64,000 nucleotides of DNA from Spirochaetaceae bacterium. Its GTDB lineage: Bacteria > Spirochaetota > Leptospiria > Leptospirales > Leptonemataceae. This document shows, one piece after another, positions 26,387 to 33,850 of this stretch. The translations under genes were made by a program, and so were the position numbers. Below the pieces are notes generated by a model. That model had not been told where the DNA came from and did not search any database. It saw nothing but the letters and a program-made list of their open reading frames with translations. The DNA lies in contig PCBI01000016.1 of NCBI GenBank assembly GCA_002730875.1, positions 124,001 to 188,000 on the forward strand, read 5' to 3'. Numbering within the stretch: position 1 is the stretch's first letter; each line of letters opens with the position of its first letter.

Positions 26387-26409
26387 AGGCCTCCTGGCCC
26401 AGGAGGCCT
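26387..26409 (-). promoter_or_regulatory. 23-nt palindrome covering the ribosome-binding site of the long DUF4139 gene
   Basis: Bases 26387-26409 form a perfect inverted repeat with 11-base arms (AGGCCTCCTGG) around one central base. On the minus strand the 3' arm contains the AGGAGG of the gene starting at 26384. Folding of the mRNA would hide that site. It sits in the 38-base gap after the stop of the upstream coil-protein gene. Confidence 0.7.
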
Positions 26410-26422
26410 GGGCCGTAATGGA

Positions 26423-27139
26423 TCAGTTCAGGCTATTCAACGCTCGCTTTCGCGCATCTTCGTAGCTTTTCAGAGTCCGCTGATTCATCTGCTTCACTTC
26501 TTCAAACTTCTTTCGCATCTCATCGGACATATCGGTGTTCGGATTATTCAGTACGTATTCGATCAATTCCATACGATCTTCCAGCGACTTCTGCTGGTAA
26601 TCGTAGTACTCGTTCACTTCCGTTTCGGAGGCTTCTTTCTTAACGATTCGGGTCTGGATCTTGTAGATCTCCTGCCTTCTTTGCTCTTTCTGCGCTTTTA
26701 GCTCCGGAGTCATCCGCTGCGGGATGACTGAGTTGTCCGGGAATTTCTCGCGCAGAGCGTTGAATTGGGACATTTGCCTATCGGTAAAGGGCTGTCCGGT
26801 TTGCGGATTGATGGGATTGCCTTCGCTAACCGGGTCCAGGATTTCCGGATCCCCGTACTGCCGCTGCCGGGCCTCCGGTCGGTCCGGCAGATCGCTATCG
26901 CCCACGCCGCTTTCCATGAAGCCGGAGTCGAACAGAGAGTTTCCAGGCTCATTGCTACGTTGGACCGGATTGGAGTTCCGGTTGGAGTTTCCCGAATCCA
27001 TACCGAATAGACTCTGGGCGGCCAGGTCTGCCTCGGAAAGATCGGGCTCATCGGAAGGAGCGCTCCATACAATGGTGATCGCAGTTACCAGAGACAGCGC
27101 CAGAAATACATTCCTGGCCTTGGTATTACTATAGCGCAT
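26423..27139 (-). CDS. Exported helical protein of unknown function
   Basis: No family recognised. The ATG at 27139 gives a good signal peptide (RNVFLALSLVTAITIVWSAPS). An Asn/Ser/Pro-rich low-complexity part (about 35-115) follows, containing EGNPINPQTGQPFTDRQMSQFNALREKF, and then a highly charged helical C-terminal half ending ARKRALNSLN. The open frame extends upstream to 27295, but that longer form would overlap the divergent lipoprotein gene and hide the leader. It is the first gene of the operon that contains the two DUF4139 paralogues, 38 bases before the longer one. A shared envelope role is likely. Confidence 0.7.
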   Translation of the reverse strand: MRYSNTKARNVFLALSLVTAITIVWSAPSDEPDLSEADLAAQSLFGMDSGNSNRNSNPVQRSNEPGNSLFDSGFMESGVGDSDLPDRPEARQRQYGDPEILDPVSEGNPINPQTGQPFTDRQMSQFNALREKFPDNSVIPQRMTPELKAQKEQRRQEIYKIQTRIVKKEASETEVNEYYDYQQKSLEDRMELIEYVLNNPNTDMSDEMRKKFEEVKQMNQRTLKSYEDARKRALNSLN

Positions 27140-27221
27140 ATGGGTTGGACGTTGAACTATGCCGCCGGGTTTGGCAAGTTTTTTCGTTGTATAGGAGAGG
27201 CATGGAAGCCACCAGGTATAC

Positions 27222-27794
27222 ATGCGCCGGTCCGGTTCCTTAATCTTGCTTTCTGCGCTCATTTTGACGGGACTCATCCGTTGCGGCACAAACACCGATC
27301 GGCCGGTTTATTCCATTTTCTCCCTGCTGTCGGTGGCCGCACCGGCTATAGTGGATGTGGCGCCGGTGGATATTTCCGAGGGATTGTTTGGTACGCCGGG
27401 TTACCGGCTGCGATATGGCTTTGACGTGAAATACTACGTAACCAATCAGGAACCGGAGTTCGTAGGCTACAATTTGTATATTACAACAACCAGCCTGTCC
27501 ACAGAGGCCATTTTGACGGGCATCGGAACGGATCCTTACCTGCCGCTGGGCTATGAGCCCACCTTCTATCACAGCCCTTCGGAGGCGAATACCTCCTCCA
27601 GTTCCTTGATTACAAAACGGGTCACAGCCCTGAAGGCGCCGCCTGGGGAGATTCCCTTTCAAATCTGCGAGAAGTACTTCTTTCGACTGCAGGCCGTTCT
27701 GCTCACCGGCGTGGAGTCGGCCCCCGGGCCCCAAATATCCTCCTGCGCATTCTACGATTCTACCCTCTGTCCGTCGGATAGCTCCTGCAACTGA
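27222..27794 (+). CDS. Hypothetical lipoprotein
   Basis: A short leader (RRSGSLILLSALILTGLIRC) with the relaxed spirochaetal lipobox LIRC predicts lipidation at about Cys21. The mature part is about 170 residues, beta-rich, and has several cysteines near the end (ISSCAFYDSTLCPSDSSC). The segment FDVKYYVTNQEPEFVGYNLYITTTSLS resembles fibronectin III-like lipoproteins of Leptospira, but I cannot assign a domain with confidence. Its stop codon is directly followed by the rsmI start, so the two genes share a transcript. Confidence 0.75.
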   Translation: MRRSGSLILLSALILTGLIRCGTNTDRPVYSIFSLLSVAAPAIVDVAPVDISEGLFGTPGYRLRYGFDVKYYVTNQEPEFVGYNLYITTTSLSTEAILTGIGTDPYLPLGYEPTFYHSPSEANTSSSSLITKRVTALKAPPGEIPFQICEKYFFRLQAVLLTGVESAPGPQISSCAFYDSTLCPSDSSCN

Positions 27795-28544
27795 ATGGAT
27801 TCGCAGCAGGAATGGACCCTGACCGTTGGCCCGTCCCAGGATTCAACCACGGACGGAGCCGCCCTCTATATAGTAGCAACGCCCATCGGCAATCTGGAAG
27901 ACGTTACAATCCGGGCTTTACGCGTACTCAATCTGGTGGATGAAATCCTGAGCGAGGATACCCGAAAAACCCGGATCCTCCTTCAAAGGTACAACATCCA
28001 GAATGAACTGAAGAGCTTCCGGGTGCATCAGATTCGGGCCGATATCCAGTATGCTTTGAGCCGGTTGCGCGAAGGCATGAAGATCGCCCTGGTAACCGAT
28101 GCCGGCACCCCGGGCATTTCGGACCCGGGAAGCCATCTGGTTCGGGAAGTGCGGGAAAGTCTGCCCGAATGTCCTGTTGTACCCATACCGGGGCCTTCGG
28201 CCCTTTCCGCCGCCCTTTCTGTATGCGGCTGGCAGGCGAATCCCACGGTATTTCTGGGCTTTCTTCCCCGAAAGCCCGGAAAGCAGCGAAAAGCGCTGGA
28301 AGAGGCAGGCTCTGTGGACGGTGTGCTGGTAATCTACGAATCCGTGCACCGGATTCAGAAGACCCTTCATTTCATCCGGGAAACACTTCCCGATCGGCCC
28401 CTATTGATTGGCCGGGAGATTACCAAGATTCATGAAGAATGGGTGTACTGGGCGACAGGAGAATCGCTTCCGGAATTCAACGCCAAAGGCGAATTTGTCA
28501 TCATGGCCGGTCCGGCCCGGGAAAAGATCCTTGAACTGGATTAG
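27795..28544 (+). CDS. rsmI: 16S rRNA (cytidine(1402)-2'-O)-methyltransferase RsmI
   Basis: RsmI methylates the ribose of C1402 in the 30S decoding centre using SAM. The tetrapyrrole-methylase-type fold is recognised from YIVATPIGNLEDVTIRAL, the LSEDTRKTR block, VTDAGTPGISDPG and PIPGPSALSAALSVCG. The N-terminus carries about 25 extra residues before the first motif. The ATG abuts the stop of the lipoprotein gene. The length of 249 residues is slightly shorter than the usual 270-290. Confidence 0.95.
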   Translation: MDSQQEWTLTVGPSQDSTTDGAALYIVATPIGNLEDVTIRALRVLNLVDEILSEDTRKTRILLQRYNIQNELKSFRVHQIRADIQYALSRLREGMKIALVTDAGTPGISDPGSHLVREVRESLPECPVVPIPGPSALSAALSVCGWQANPTVFLGFLPRKPGKQRKALEEAGSVDGVLVIYESVHRIQKTLHFIRETLPDRPLLIGREITKIHEEWVYWATGESLPEFNAKGEFVIMAGPAREKILELD

Positions 28545-28659
28545 CGGGAACCCCGCCACTATTTGCCTGTCCGTGCTGGTTTTGCTGTCTGGCACCCTGT
28601 ACGGCTGGAATGGACATAATCAGAGCCGAAAATGGGAAAATTGGGAAAAAAACCAGTGT

Positions 28660-28687
28660 TTGACGTAAAAAACCGGCGGTGTATGCT
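28660..28687 (+). promoter_or_regulatory. Sigma-70-like promoter for the FlgM-like gene
   Basis: TTGACG at 28660-28665 and TATGCT at 28682-28687 are separated by 16 bases, 79 bases before the ATG. AGAGGTAA at about 28753 is the ribosome-binding site. Confidence 0.6.
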
Positions 28688-28765
28688 GGAAAAAAGGCTC
28701 AGGAAAAAGAAAAATCGTTTAGAAAATCCATTTATGGGCCGATATAATTCCCAGAGGTAACTGGA

Positions 28766-29059
28766 ATGGTAGTTGATAAAATTGGCGGCGTTGGCCCGGG
28801 CTACGGTCCAAAGAAATCGGAACCTCAGGTTCGCAATGAGGCTCCGGTAAAATCCGGAGATAAAGTAACCATCTCCGAGGAAGCGGCTCGTGCTGCCAGT
28901 GTAGCGAGAATTCAGAAGCTGGCTCATACCGAAGAGACTTCTAGAAGCCAGAGACTGGACGAAATCAGGGAAAAACTGGCCCGCGGCGATTACAATGAGA
29001 TTGGCGATGAAATAGCCAAAAGCATCGCGGATCGTATCGCTGATTCCTTTCTGGGATAA
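28766..29059 (+). CDS. FlgM-like anti-sigma-28 factor
   Basis: The protein has 97 residues. Its layout resembles FlgM: a flexible Gly/Pro/Lys-rich N-terminus and a helical C-terminus with KVTISEEAARAA, RLDEIREKLARGDYN and a final IADRIADSFLG. FlgM binds the flagellar sigma factor FliA and holds late flagellar genes off until it is exported. The gene has its own promoter and is followed by hairpins and a terminator, so it is a single-gene unit. It lies apart from the flagellar export block at 35125-41617. The match is by pattern only; a small unrelated regulator cannot be excluded. Confidence 0.6.
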   Translation: MVVDKIGGVGPGYGPKKSEPQVRNEAPVKSGDKVTISEEAARAASVARIQKLAHTEETSRSQRLDEIREKLARGDYNEIGDEIAKSIADRIADSFLG

Positions 29060-29076
29060 TCGTCCTGCACTTTTTC

Positions 29077-29096
29077 CGGAATAGAATCCTATTCCG
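29077..29096 (+). other. Hairpin after the FlgM-like gene
   Basis: CGGAATAG (29077-29084) and CTATTCCG (29089-29096) form an eight-base stem just before the main terminator. Confidence 0.5.
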
Positions 29097-29103
29097 CTAC
29101 ACA

Positions 29104-29130
29104 GGGGTCGCCACTGGCGGCCCTTTTTTA
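29104..29130 (+). terminator. Rho-independent terminator of the FlgM-like gene
   Basis: GGGTCGCC (29105-29112) pairs with GGCGGCCC (29116-29123) including one GU pair, with a three-base loop and a run of six T at 29124-29129. Confidence 0.88.
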
Positions 29131-29171
29131 TTCCAGGCCTGGTCGCTCTGGCCCCGGATAGCCCGCGAGGG

Positions 29172-29630
29172 TCAGGTCTCTACTACTCCAGCCAGCCAGA
29201 GTGTACGGCCGGTTCGAGAGTTGCAATCCCAGCAGAACACAGCCGCCTGCTGAAAGCGACCGGCAAGACTACAGAGGAAGGCCAGTTGGTACTTTGCAGG
29301 GCCGGTTTCCAGAACCACCGCAAAGGAAGGCTCTGAATGACTGTGCTGTGGATCTCTGCCCACAGCCTGGTAGAACATCAGTCCTGCCTCTTTCAAATAG
29401 TTCCCCAGTTTTTCGTTGGCTTTCTGATTCTCTTCGGCAGAGGGCCGGGCCTGCCCGGGATTGTAGGCTGTAATGATTACTAGATCGGACTCGGGTAGAG
29501 GGCCCTGGATTATTCCTTCGCCGGCCAATGTGCTTACCTGCCCTTCCGACCAGAATATATCAAAATGGGATCCGGAATATTCCGGAAAACGTCCCCTGCA
29601 GCTGCTCTCGAATCCTGTCCAGTCCCTCAT
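29172..29630 (-). CDS. DUF3293 domain protein
   Basis: A small cytoplasmic protein of 152 residues. The core LVIITAYNPGQARPSAEENQKAN is characteristic of DUF3293, whose members have no known activity. Glu/Asn residues in the block N..(A/R)...L are the conserved ones. A later part (FYQAVGRDPQHSHSEPSFAV) carries histidines that could bind metal. The gene stands alone between the FlgM-like unit and mrp. A perfect 16-nt palindrome (29571-29586) lies inside its coding region and may be chance. Confidence 0.7.
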   Translation of the reverse strand: MRDWTGFESSCRGRFPEYSGSHFDIFWSEGQVSTLAGEGIIQGPLPESDLVIITAYNPGQARPSAEENQKANEKLGNYLKEAGLMFYQAVGRDPQHSHSEPSFAVVLETGPAKYQLAFLCSLAGRFQQAAVFCWDCNSRTGRTLWLAGVVET

Positions 29631-29822
29631 GACCCTTCCGTCGCCCTGCAGCGAGGCCCCAACATGGCTCCTCCCGGGAAAACTATGTATAAGACGGAAA
29701 AAAGGGATATTCAGACCTTAAAAAAGCGGCTCACCGGGTTACGGCGTTATCGGATTCCAGAGAATTCTACGAGATTATCGGAGCGTCCCGGAAGGCCCGG
29801 TACGCTCCGCAATGACAGGGGA

Positions 29823-30872
29823 TTATCGGTACCGCTCGACTTCGGTTCCGATACGATCAATGATTTCGAAATAGCTCTTCTGAACCGGTCCTTCCTGCTG
29901 AATCGAGAAAGGTGTGCCTTCTTCCCCGGATTCCATGATCTCGGTCATTAGCGGCAGATCGCCCAGGAAAGGCACCTTGTATTTGGCCGCAAAAGCCGGG
30001 CCACCATTCTTGGAGAAAATGTGACTGGATTTGCCGCAATGAGGACAGATGAATTCGCTCATATTCTCGATGATTCCGAGGATTGGAATCTTCACTTCCT
30101 GAAACATCGCCACAGCGCGCGTAGCATCCTGGATGGCCACATTCTGAGGAGTGGTTACAATCAAGGCGCCGTCCAGATCCACCAGCTGCGCCAACGATAG
30201 CTGCACGTCCCCGGTACCGGGCGGAAGATCAATGAGCAAATAATCCAGTTCGCCCCAGATGATCTCGTAGAGGAATTGCTCTACAGCCTTGCCCAGCATC
30301 GGACCTCTCCAGATTACCGCCTGGTCAGGATTAAGAAGGAAGGAAAACGAGATAACCTTGACTCCATGAGCCTGGGGAGGTTCTACTTTGCGCTTCCCGT
30401 CGCCAAACAAAGGTTGTTTTCCGGAAAGACCAAACATCTTTCCAATGGAAGGTCCGTAGATGTCTGCATCCAGCAGCCCCACTTTCAGTCCTTTCCTGGC
30501 CATGGCCGCCGCCAGGTTGGCGCTGACAGTAGATTTACCTACGCCGCCTTTTCCGGAGCCAATCGCTATGATGTTCTTTACTCCGCGAATCCGGTTTCCT
30601 ATTTCTTCCGGTTTGAGGGATTCATCTACAGTGAAGCGAATCTTCACTTTGCCCGGTAGTTCCAGCTTTGTAAGAAGGCCTCGAATTTGGGCTTCAAGGG
30701 CAATCTGGGTCTTCCGATCCGGATCCGGCGCCTTCAGGTTGAGACGAAGATTGCCGTCTTCTTCCTGCACGCTGTCCAGCATGCCAATTTCGGCCAGGGA
30801 CAGTTTGTAGGCCGGATGCTCGATTTTACCCAGAGCTTCCTGAATCTGGGATTCTATTTTCTTCAGGTCCAT
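29823..30872 (-). CDS. mrp: Mrp/ApbC-family iron-sulfur cluster carrier ATPase
   Basis: The protein binds and transfers Fe-S clusters to apoproteins. An N-terminal MIP18-like domain (about 1-90) precedes a P-loop NTPase with the deviant Walker A GKGGVGKST (107-115), LLDADIYGPS, and IDLPPGTGDVQLSL. The C-terminal half carries NMSEFICPHCGKSSHIF; its CPHC pair bridges a cluster between two subunits in the family. The length of 349 residues is standard. It is preceded by a 200-base gap with no recognisable signal. Confidence 0.94.
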   Translation of the reverse strand: MDLKKIESQIQEALGKIEHPAYKLSLAEIGMLDSVQEEDGNLRLNLKAPDPDRKTQIALEAQIRGLLTKLELPGKVKIRFTVDESLKPEEIGNRIRGVKNIIAIGSGKGGVGKSTVSANLAAAMARKGLKVGLLDADIYGPSIGKMFGLSGKQPLFGDGKRKVEPPQAHGVKVISFSFLLNPDQAVIWRGPMLGKAVEQFLYEIIWGELDYLLIDLPPGTGDVQLSLAQLVDLDGALIVTTPQNVAIQDATRAVAMFQEVKIPILGIIENMSEFICPHCGKSSHIFSKNGGPAFAAKYKVPFLGDLPLMTEIMESGEEGTPFSIQQEGPVQKSYFEIIDRIGTEVERYR

Positions 30873-31076
30873 TTATGATCCTTTAATTCTGGATTTATCG
30901 CTAGTAAGCCGCTTTGGAGGGCGGGTACGTTCGGGCCTTCCTTGATATTTCAGGCCCATCGCCGCAAAGATACCAATCCAACCGGCATCAGGCCATCCTT
31001 TTGAGCTCGGGAGTGCAGGGAAGCGTTTTGGCGTTTCTCTATTGACCCTTTCCCTGGATGTTCCATTCCGGTATTT

Positions 31077-31793
31077 ATGGATTTCAATGTTGGAGATAAC
31101 ATTCGCAGCACGGATGCTTCGTGGACATTTGGCGGCGAAGTTCCCCGTACGTTCGATTCCCACGTTGGTCGGTCGGTGCCCCTTTATCAGGAAGGACACA
31201 ATCTAATCAATGCTCTGTCCGATTACTTTCTTTCCGATGGCTCTGTGGTCTATGACCTGGGCGCAAGCACGGGAAGTCTCCTTTCGAAGATTGCTGAGAG
31301 GCATAAATCCAAACCCAATCTACGTCTGATCGGCATCGACCGGGAAGAAGCCATGGTGCAGGAGGCCCGGCAAAGAACCGCTGAAGAACCCCGCATCGAG
31401 ATGCAATGCCAGGAACTGGTAGATGTCGAACTGGAATCCTCCGATCTGATAATTTCGTATTACACAATGCAGTTTGTACGGCCGGCCTACAGACAGGATA
31501 TCTTCAATAAGATTTACAACTCCCTTAACTGGGGAGGCGCCTTTCTAATGTTTGAAAAAACCAGAGGACCGGATGCCCGCTTTCAGGATATAATTACCGG
31601 TTTGTACAACGATTTCAAGCTGGAGCGAGGATTTAATCCCGAAGAGATTATCGGTAAGTCCAAGAGCCTGAAAGGCGTTCTGGAACCGTTCTCTACCCAG
31701 GGAAACCTGGATATGCTGGCCCGGGCAGGCTTCCAGGATATGATGGTCATAATGAAGTATATCTGCTTCGAGGGATTTCTGGCCATCAAGTAA
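31077..31793 (+). CDS. SAM-dependent methyltransferase (CmoA-like)
   Basis: A class I SAM-binding core is seen: VVYDLGASTGSLLSKIAE (motif I, about 58-75), IGIDREEAMVQEAR (motif II), and SSDLIISYYTMQFVRP followed by GGAFLMFEKTRG. The last parts resemble CmoA, which makes carboxy-SAM from SAM and prephenate for wobble-uridine modification of tRNA. The N-terminal FDSHVGRSVPLYQEGHNLI also fits CmoA (usual FD.HV..SVP.Y). No cmoB gene is nearby. CmoA-like function is probable, not proven. Confidence 0.75.
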   Translation: MDFNVGDNIRSTDASWTFGGEVPRTFDSHVGRSVPLYQEGHNLINALSDYFLSDGSVVYDLGASTGSLLSKIAERHKSKPNLRLIGIDREEAMVQEARQRTAEEPRIEMQCQELVDVELESSDLIISYYTMQFVRPAYRQDIFNKIYNSLNWGGAFLMFEKTRGPDARFQDIITGLYNDFKLERGFNPEEIIGKSKSLKGVLEPFSTQGNLDMLARAGFQDMMVIMKYICFEGFLAIK

Positions 31794-31909
31794 TGCCAAC
31801 TGGTGGCTGAGTCCTTCTATGTGTCCGAAACCGGCGCACGAAATATAGCGGCCCGGTGAGCTACTACCTGTGCTCCATCCAGGTGTTAGCCGGACCCCGG
31901 AAAAAACCT

Positions 31910-32692
31910 ATGAAAAATCTAATGATATCCATTGGTACCTTCTTTTTCAAGTGGAGAGATACCATCCTTAGCTTATTCTTGCTGGCAGCGCTGGTTCTGG
32001 TGGCCTTTCCTGGAAAAGATCTACCGCCCATCCAGGAATTGAAAGAATGGAAGATCTCCCTTACTCAGGAAATCGTGATATCTGTGATCGGATTTCTGTT
32101 CGTTGTTGCCGGGCAAGTAGTGCGAGCGATTACCATCGGCTGGGCCTACATAAAGCGAGGCGGTCTGAACAAGAAAATCTACGCCGAAACCCTGGTACGA
32201 AGCGGGATGTTTGCCCATAGTAGAAACCCGCTCTATCTGGGGAACCTGCTCATCGCCACCGGGGCGTTGATCTCGGTGAATCTTTTCTGGTACTGGATCC
32301 TGGTAATCCCCCTGGTATACTTTTTGTACTACTGCATCATCTTCGCCGAAGAGAAGTTTCTACGCGGAAAATTCGGCGCCGACTATGAAGCGTACGAAAA
32401 AGAAGTAAACCGGCTCATGCTGGGCAATCTTAAGGACTGGTCCAAATCCACCGAGGGTATGTCCTTTACCTGGAAACGTCTGATCAACAAAGAGCATGGC
32501 TCCTTTGTTGTGATCTTCGCAGCCCTTGCCATTTACAATCTGCTGAAGTTTCACTTCCGTTACGGACTGGCCTGGACCGATCCGGCAGCCTATGCGCTTT
32601 ACGCTGTTATCGCGGCCCTGTTGATCTTTCAGACCGTGGCCGCCAGTCTGAAAAGAATGCACAAACTGGAATGGGATCCGGCGCGTCCCTGA
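31910..32692 (+). CDS. Isoprenylcysteine carboxyl methyltransferase (ICMT/PEMT)-family membrane protein
   Basis: Several hydrophobic helices surround the family block GMFAHSRNPLYLGNLLIATG and the C-terminal EEKFLRGKFGADYEAYEKEVNRL, where the R(N/H)P.Y and E..L...(F/Y)...Y..Y motifs bind SAM. Bacterial members methylate small molecules, phospholipids or proteins; the substrate here is unknown. The ATG at 31910 is preferred because the sequence from there begins a normal first helix; a GTG at 31856 would add 18 residues. A C-terminal extension with two more helices follows the conserved block. Confidence 0.82.
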   Translation: MKNLMISIGTFFFKWRDTILSLFLLAALVLVAFPGKDLPPIQELKEWKISLTQEIVISVIGFLFVVAGQVVRAITIGWAYIKRGGLNKKIYAETLVRSGMFAHSRNPLYLGNLLIATGALISVNLFWYWILVIPLVYFLYYCIIFAEEKFLRGKFGADYEAYEKEVNRLMLGNLKDWSKSTEGMSFTWKRLINKEHGSFVVIFAALAIYNLLKFHFRYGLAWTDPAAYALYAVIAALLIFQTVAASLKRMHKLEWDPARP

Positions 32693-32723
32693 TGAGATAA
32701 TTGCCGAAGGGTCTCTTTAGGTA

Positions 32724-32745
32724 AAAGCTTGCGCCGGTAAGCTTT
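32724..32745 (+). terminator. Weak possible terminator hairpin
   Basis: AAAGCTT (32724-32730) and AAGCTTT (32739-32745) can pair across an eight-base loop, followed by CTTCC. It lies 32 bases after the ICMT-like gene. No T-run of useful length. Confidence 0.3.
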
Positions 32746-32831
32746 CTTCCCGAGGCCTTTCCAGTAAGTGGATTTCAGAGGATAAGCTAACCGCGCAAGC
32801 TATGGGAGCTGGCTCCGGAGAAGGATAAGTT

Positions 32832-33221
32832 ATGGAATACATCGAGAAACAATCGGAAGTGAAAGAGCGAGCTCGAAAGACCCTATTTCGAATGTGCATC
32901 ATCACAGGATCGGTTTTTTCCGTGCTGGCTGTATTGAACCTCATCGCCTGGTTTCTGCAGTCGACGGGGGGCGCTTATGGCGGTCTGGTCTTTCTTTTCT
33001 TTTTGCTGCCAGGTTTGGCTTTATTCTGGGCCTATACGAAAAGAAATGCTGCCGGACAGTCGGTATTCTGGGCCATTCGCGGGGCGGGGATACTGATGGC
33101 GCTATCGATCGTATCTTTTCCCTCCACTCTGGCGCAAAGTCCGGTGGCCGGACTCCTTGTTGTGGGCGTATTCACTCTGGGGCTTGCGCTTTTCTTGTCC
33201 AGTCTGCGCTTCCGGGATTGA
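32832..33221 (+). CDS. Small four-helix membrane protein, unknown function
   Basis: Not assigned to a family. The 129 residues hold four hydrophobic segments (about 22-44, 48-66, 78-98 and 102-122) separated by short charged loops. A charged N-terminus (EYIEKQSEVKERARKTLFR) is probably cytoplasmic. A strong GGAGAAGGA lies just before the ATG, so expression is likely to be good. It faces the rsfS gene tail to tail. No motif suggests enzyme activity. Confidence 0.7.
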   Translation: MEYIEKQSEVKERARKTLFRMCIITGSVFSVLAVLNLIAWFLQSTGGAYGGLVFLFFLLPGLALFWAYTKRNAAGQSVFWAIRGAGILMALSIVSFPSTLAQSPVAGLLVVGVFTLGLALFLSSLRFRD

Positions 33222-33360
33222 ATAGTATTGCGGCAAAGCGGGGTTAGTGACCCGCCCCGGAACGTTCCGCATCTGGCTCGGGTTTTGTGCGAATCGGGCT
33301 TTCGCGCGGATCTCGCTCTGAATCGGGATATAAACCTGAAATCAGCGACAGCGCTCCCCA

Positions 33361-33804
33361 TCAGGTGGGGGATTCGGATTTGAAATCTGAAGAACGATAC
33401 AGTATGGGAGCATCCCCCCACAGCCTCTCCAGGTTGTAGAAGCTCCGTTGTTCGGGCATAAACAAATGCAGGATTACATCCCCGAAATCCTGGATGACCC
33501 ACCCAGATTCGATGTCATCGGATTTAAGACCACGGGCCACCAGCTTGTGGCCCATGCGTTTCTGAATCTCCCGGGCCAGGCTTTTTAGCTGCACCATGGA
33601 GTTCGCGCTGGCAATAACAAAGATGCAGAAATAGGGGTTCACCTGCTCCAGATTCATTGATAGAATCTTGCCTGCAGACTTCTCCTCCAGGATCTCAATA
33701 ATGCCTTCGGCCAGTTCGTAGGCCTCGGGATCGACTCCCGGCTCCGTGCGCCCGGAGCCCTTCAAAGCGGCAGGGCTCAATTTGTTTTCAGAGTTTTCGG
33801 CCAT
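33361..33804 (-). CDS. rsfS: Ribosomal silencing factor RsfS
   Basis: RsfS binds ribosomal protein uL14 and blocks 30S-50S joining when nutrients are low. The family core is clear: ILEEKSAGKILSMNL, IVIASANSMVQLKSLAREIQKRM and ESGWVIQDFGDVILHLFMPEQRSFYNLERLWGDAP. An N-terminal extension of about 25 residues is present. It is downstream of the LytR/LCP-like gene with 46 bases between them, an association also seen in Leptospira. Confidence 0.94.
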   Translation of the reverse strand: MAENSENKLSPAALKGSGRTEPGVDPEAYELAEGIIEILEEKSAGKILSMNLEQVNPYFCIFVIASANSMVQLKSLAREIQKRMGHKLVARGLKSDDIESGWVIQDFGDVILHLFMPEQRSFYNLERLWGDAPILYRSSDFKSESPT

Positions 33805-33850
33805 TTCTTTACGATATTGGCCATTTCTGTGCGCGGGGCCTGACTATCAA

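Noticed and set aside
27140..27295. N-terminal extension of the exported coil protein
   Set aside because: It would place 52 residues before a good signal peptide and overlap the divergent lipoprotein gene.
29571..29586. 16-nt palindrome TCCGGAATATTCCGGA
   Set aside because: It lies inside the DUF3293 coding sequence with no nearby start, so a regulatory role is unsupported.
29780..29808. Stem GGAGCGT/ACGCTCC downstream of mrp
   Set aside because: No T-run on the minus strand; not strong enough to call a terminator.
30873..31199. Short minus-strand frame before the CmoA-like gene
   Set aside because: No domain, overlaps the start of a clear methyltransferase gene and has an Arg/Pro-rich shadow-like composition.
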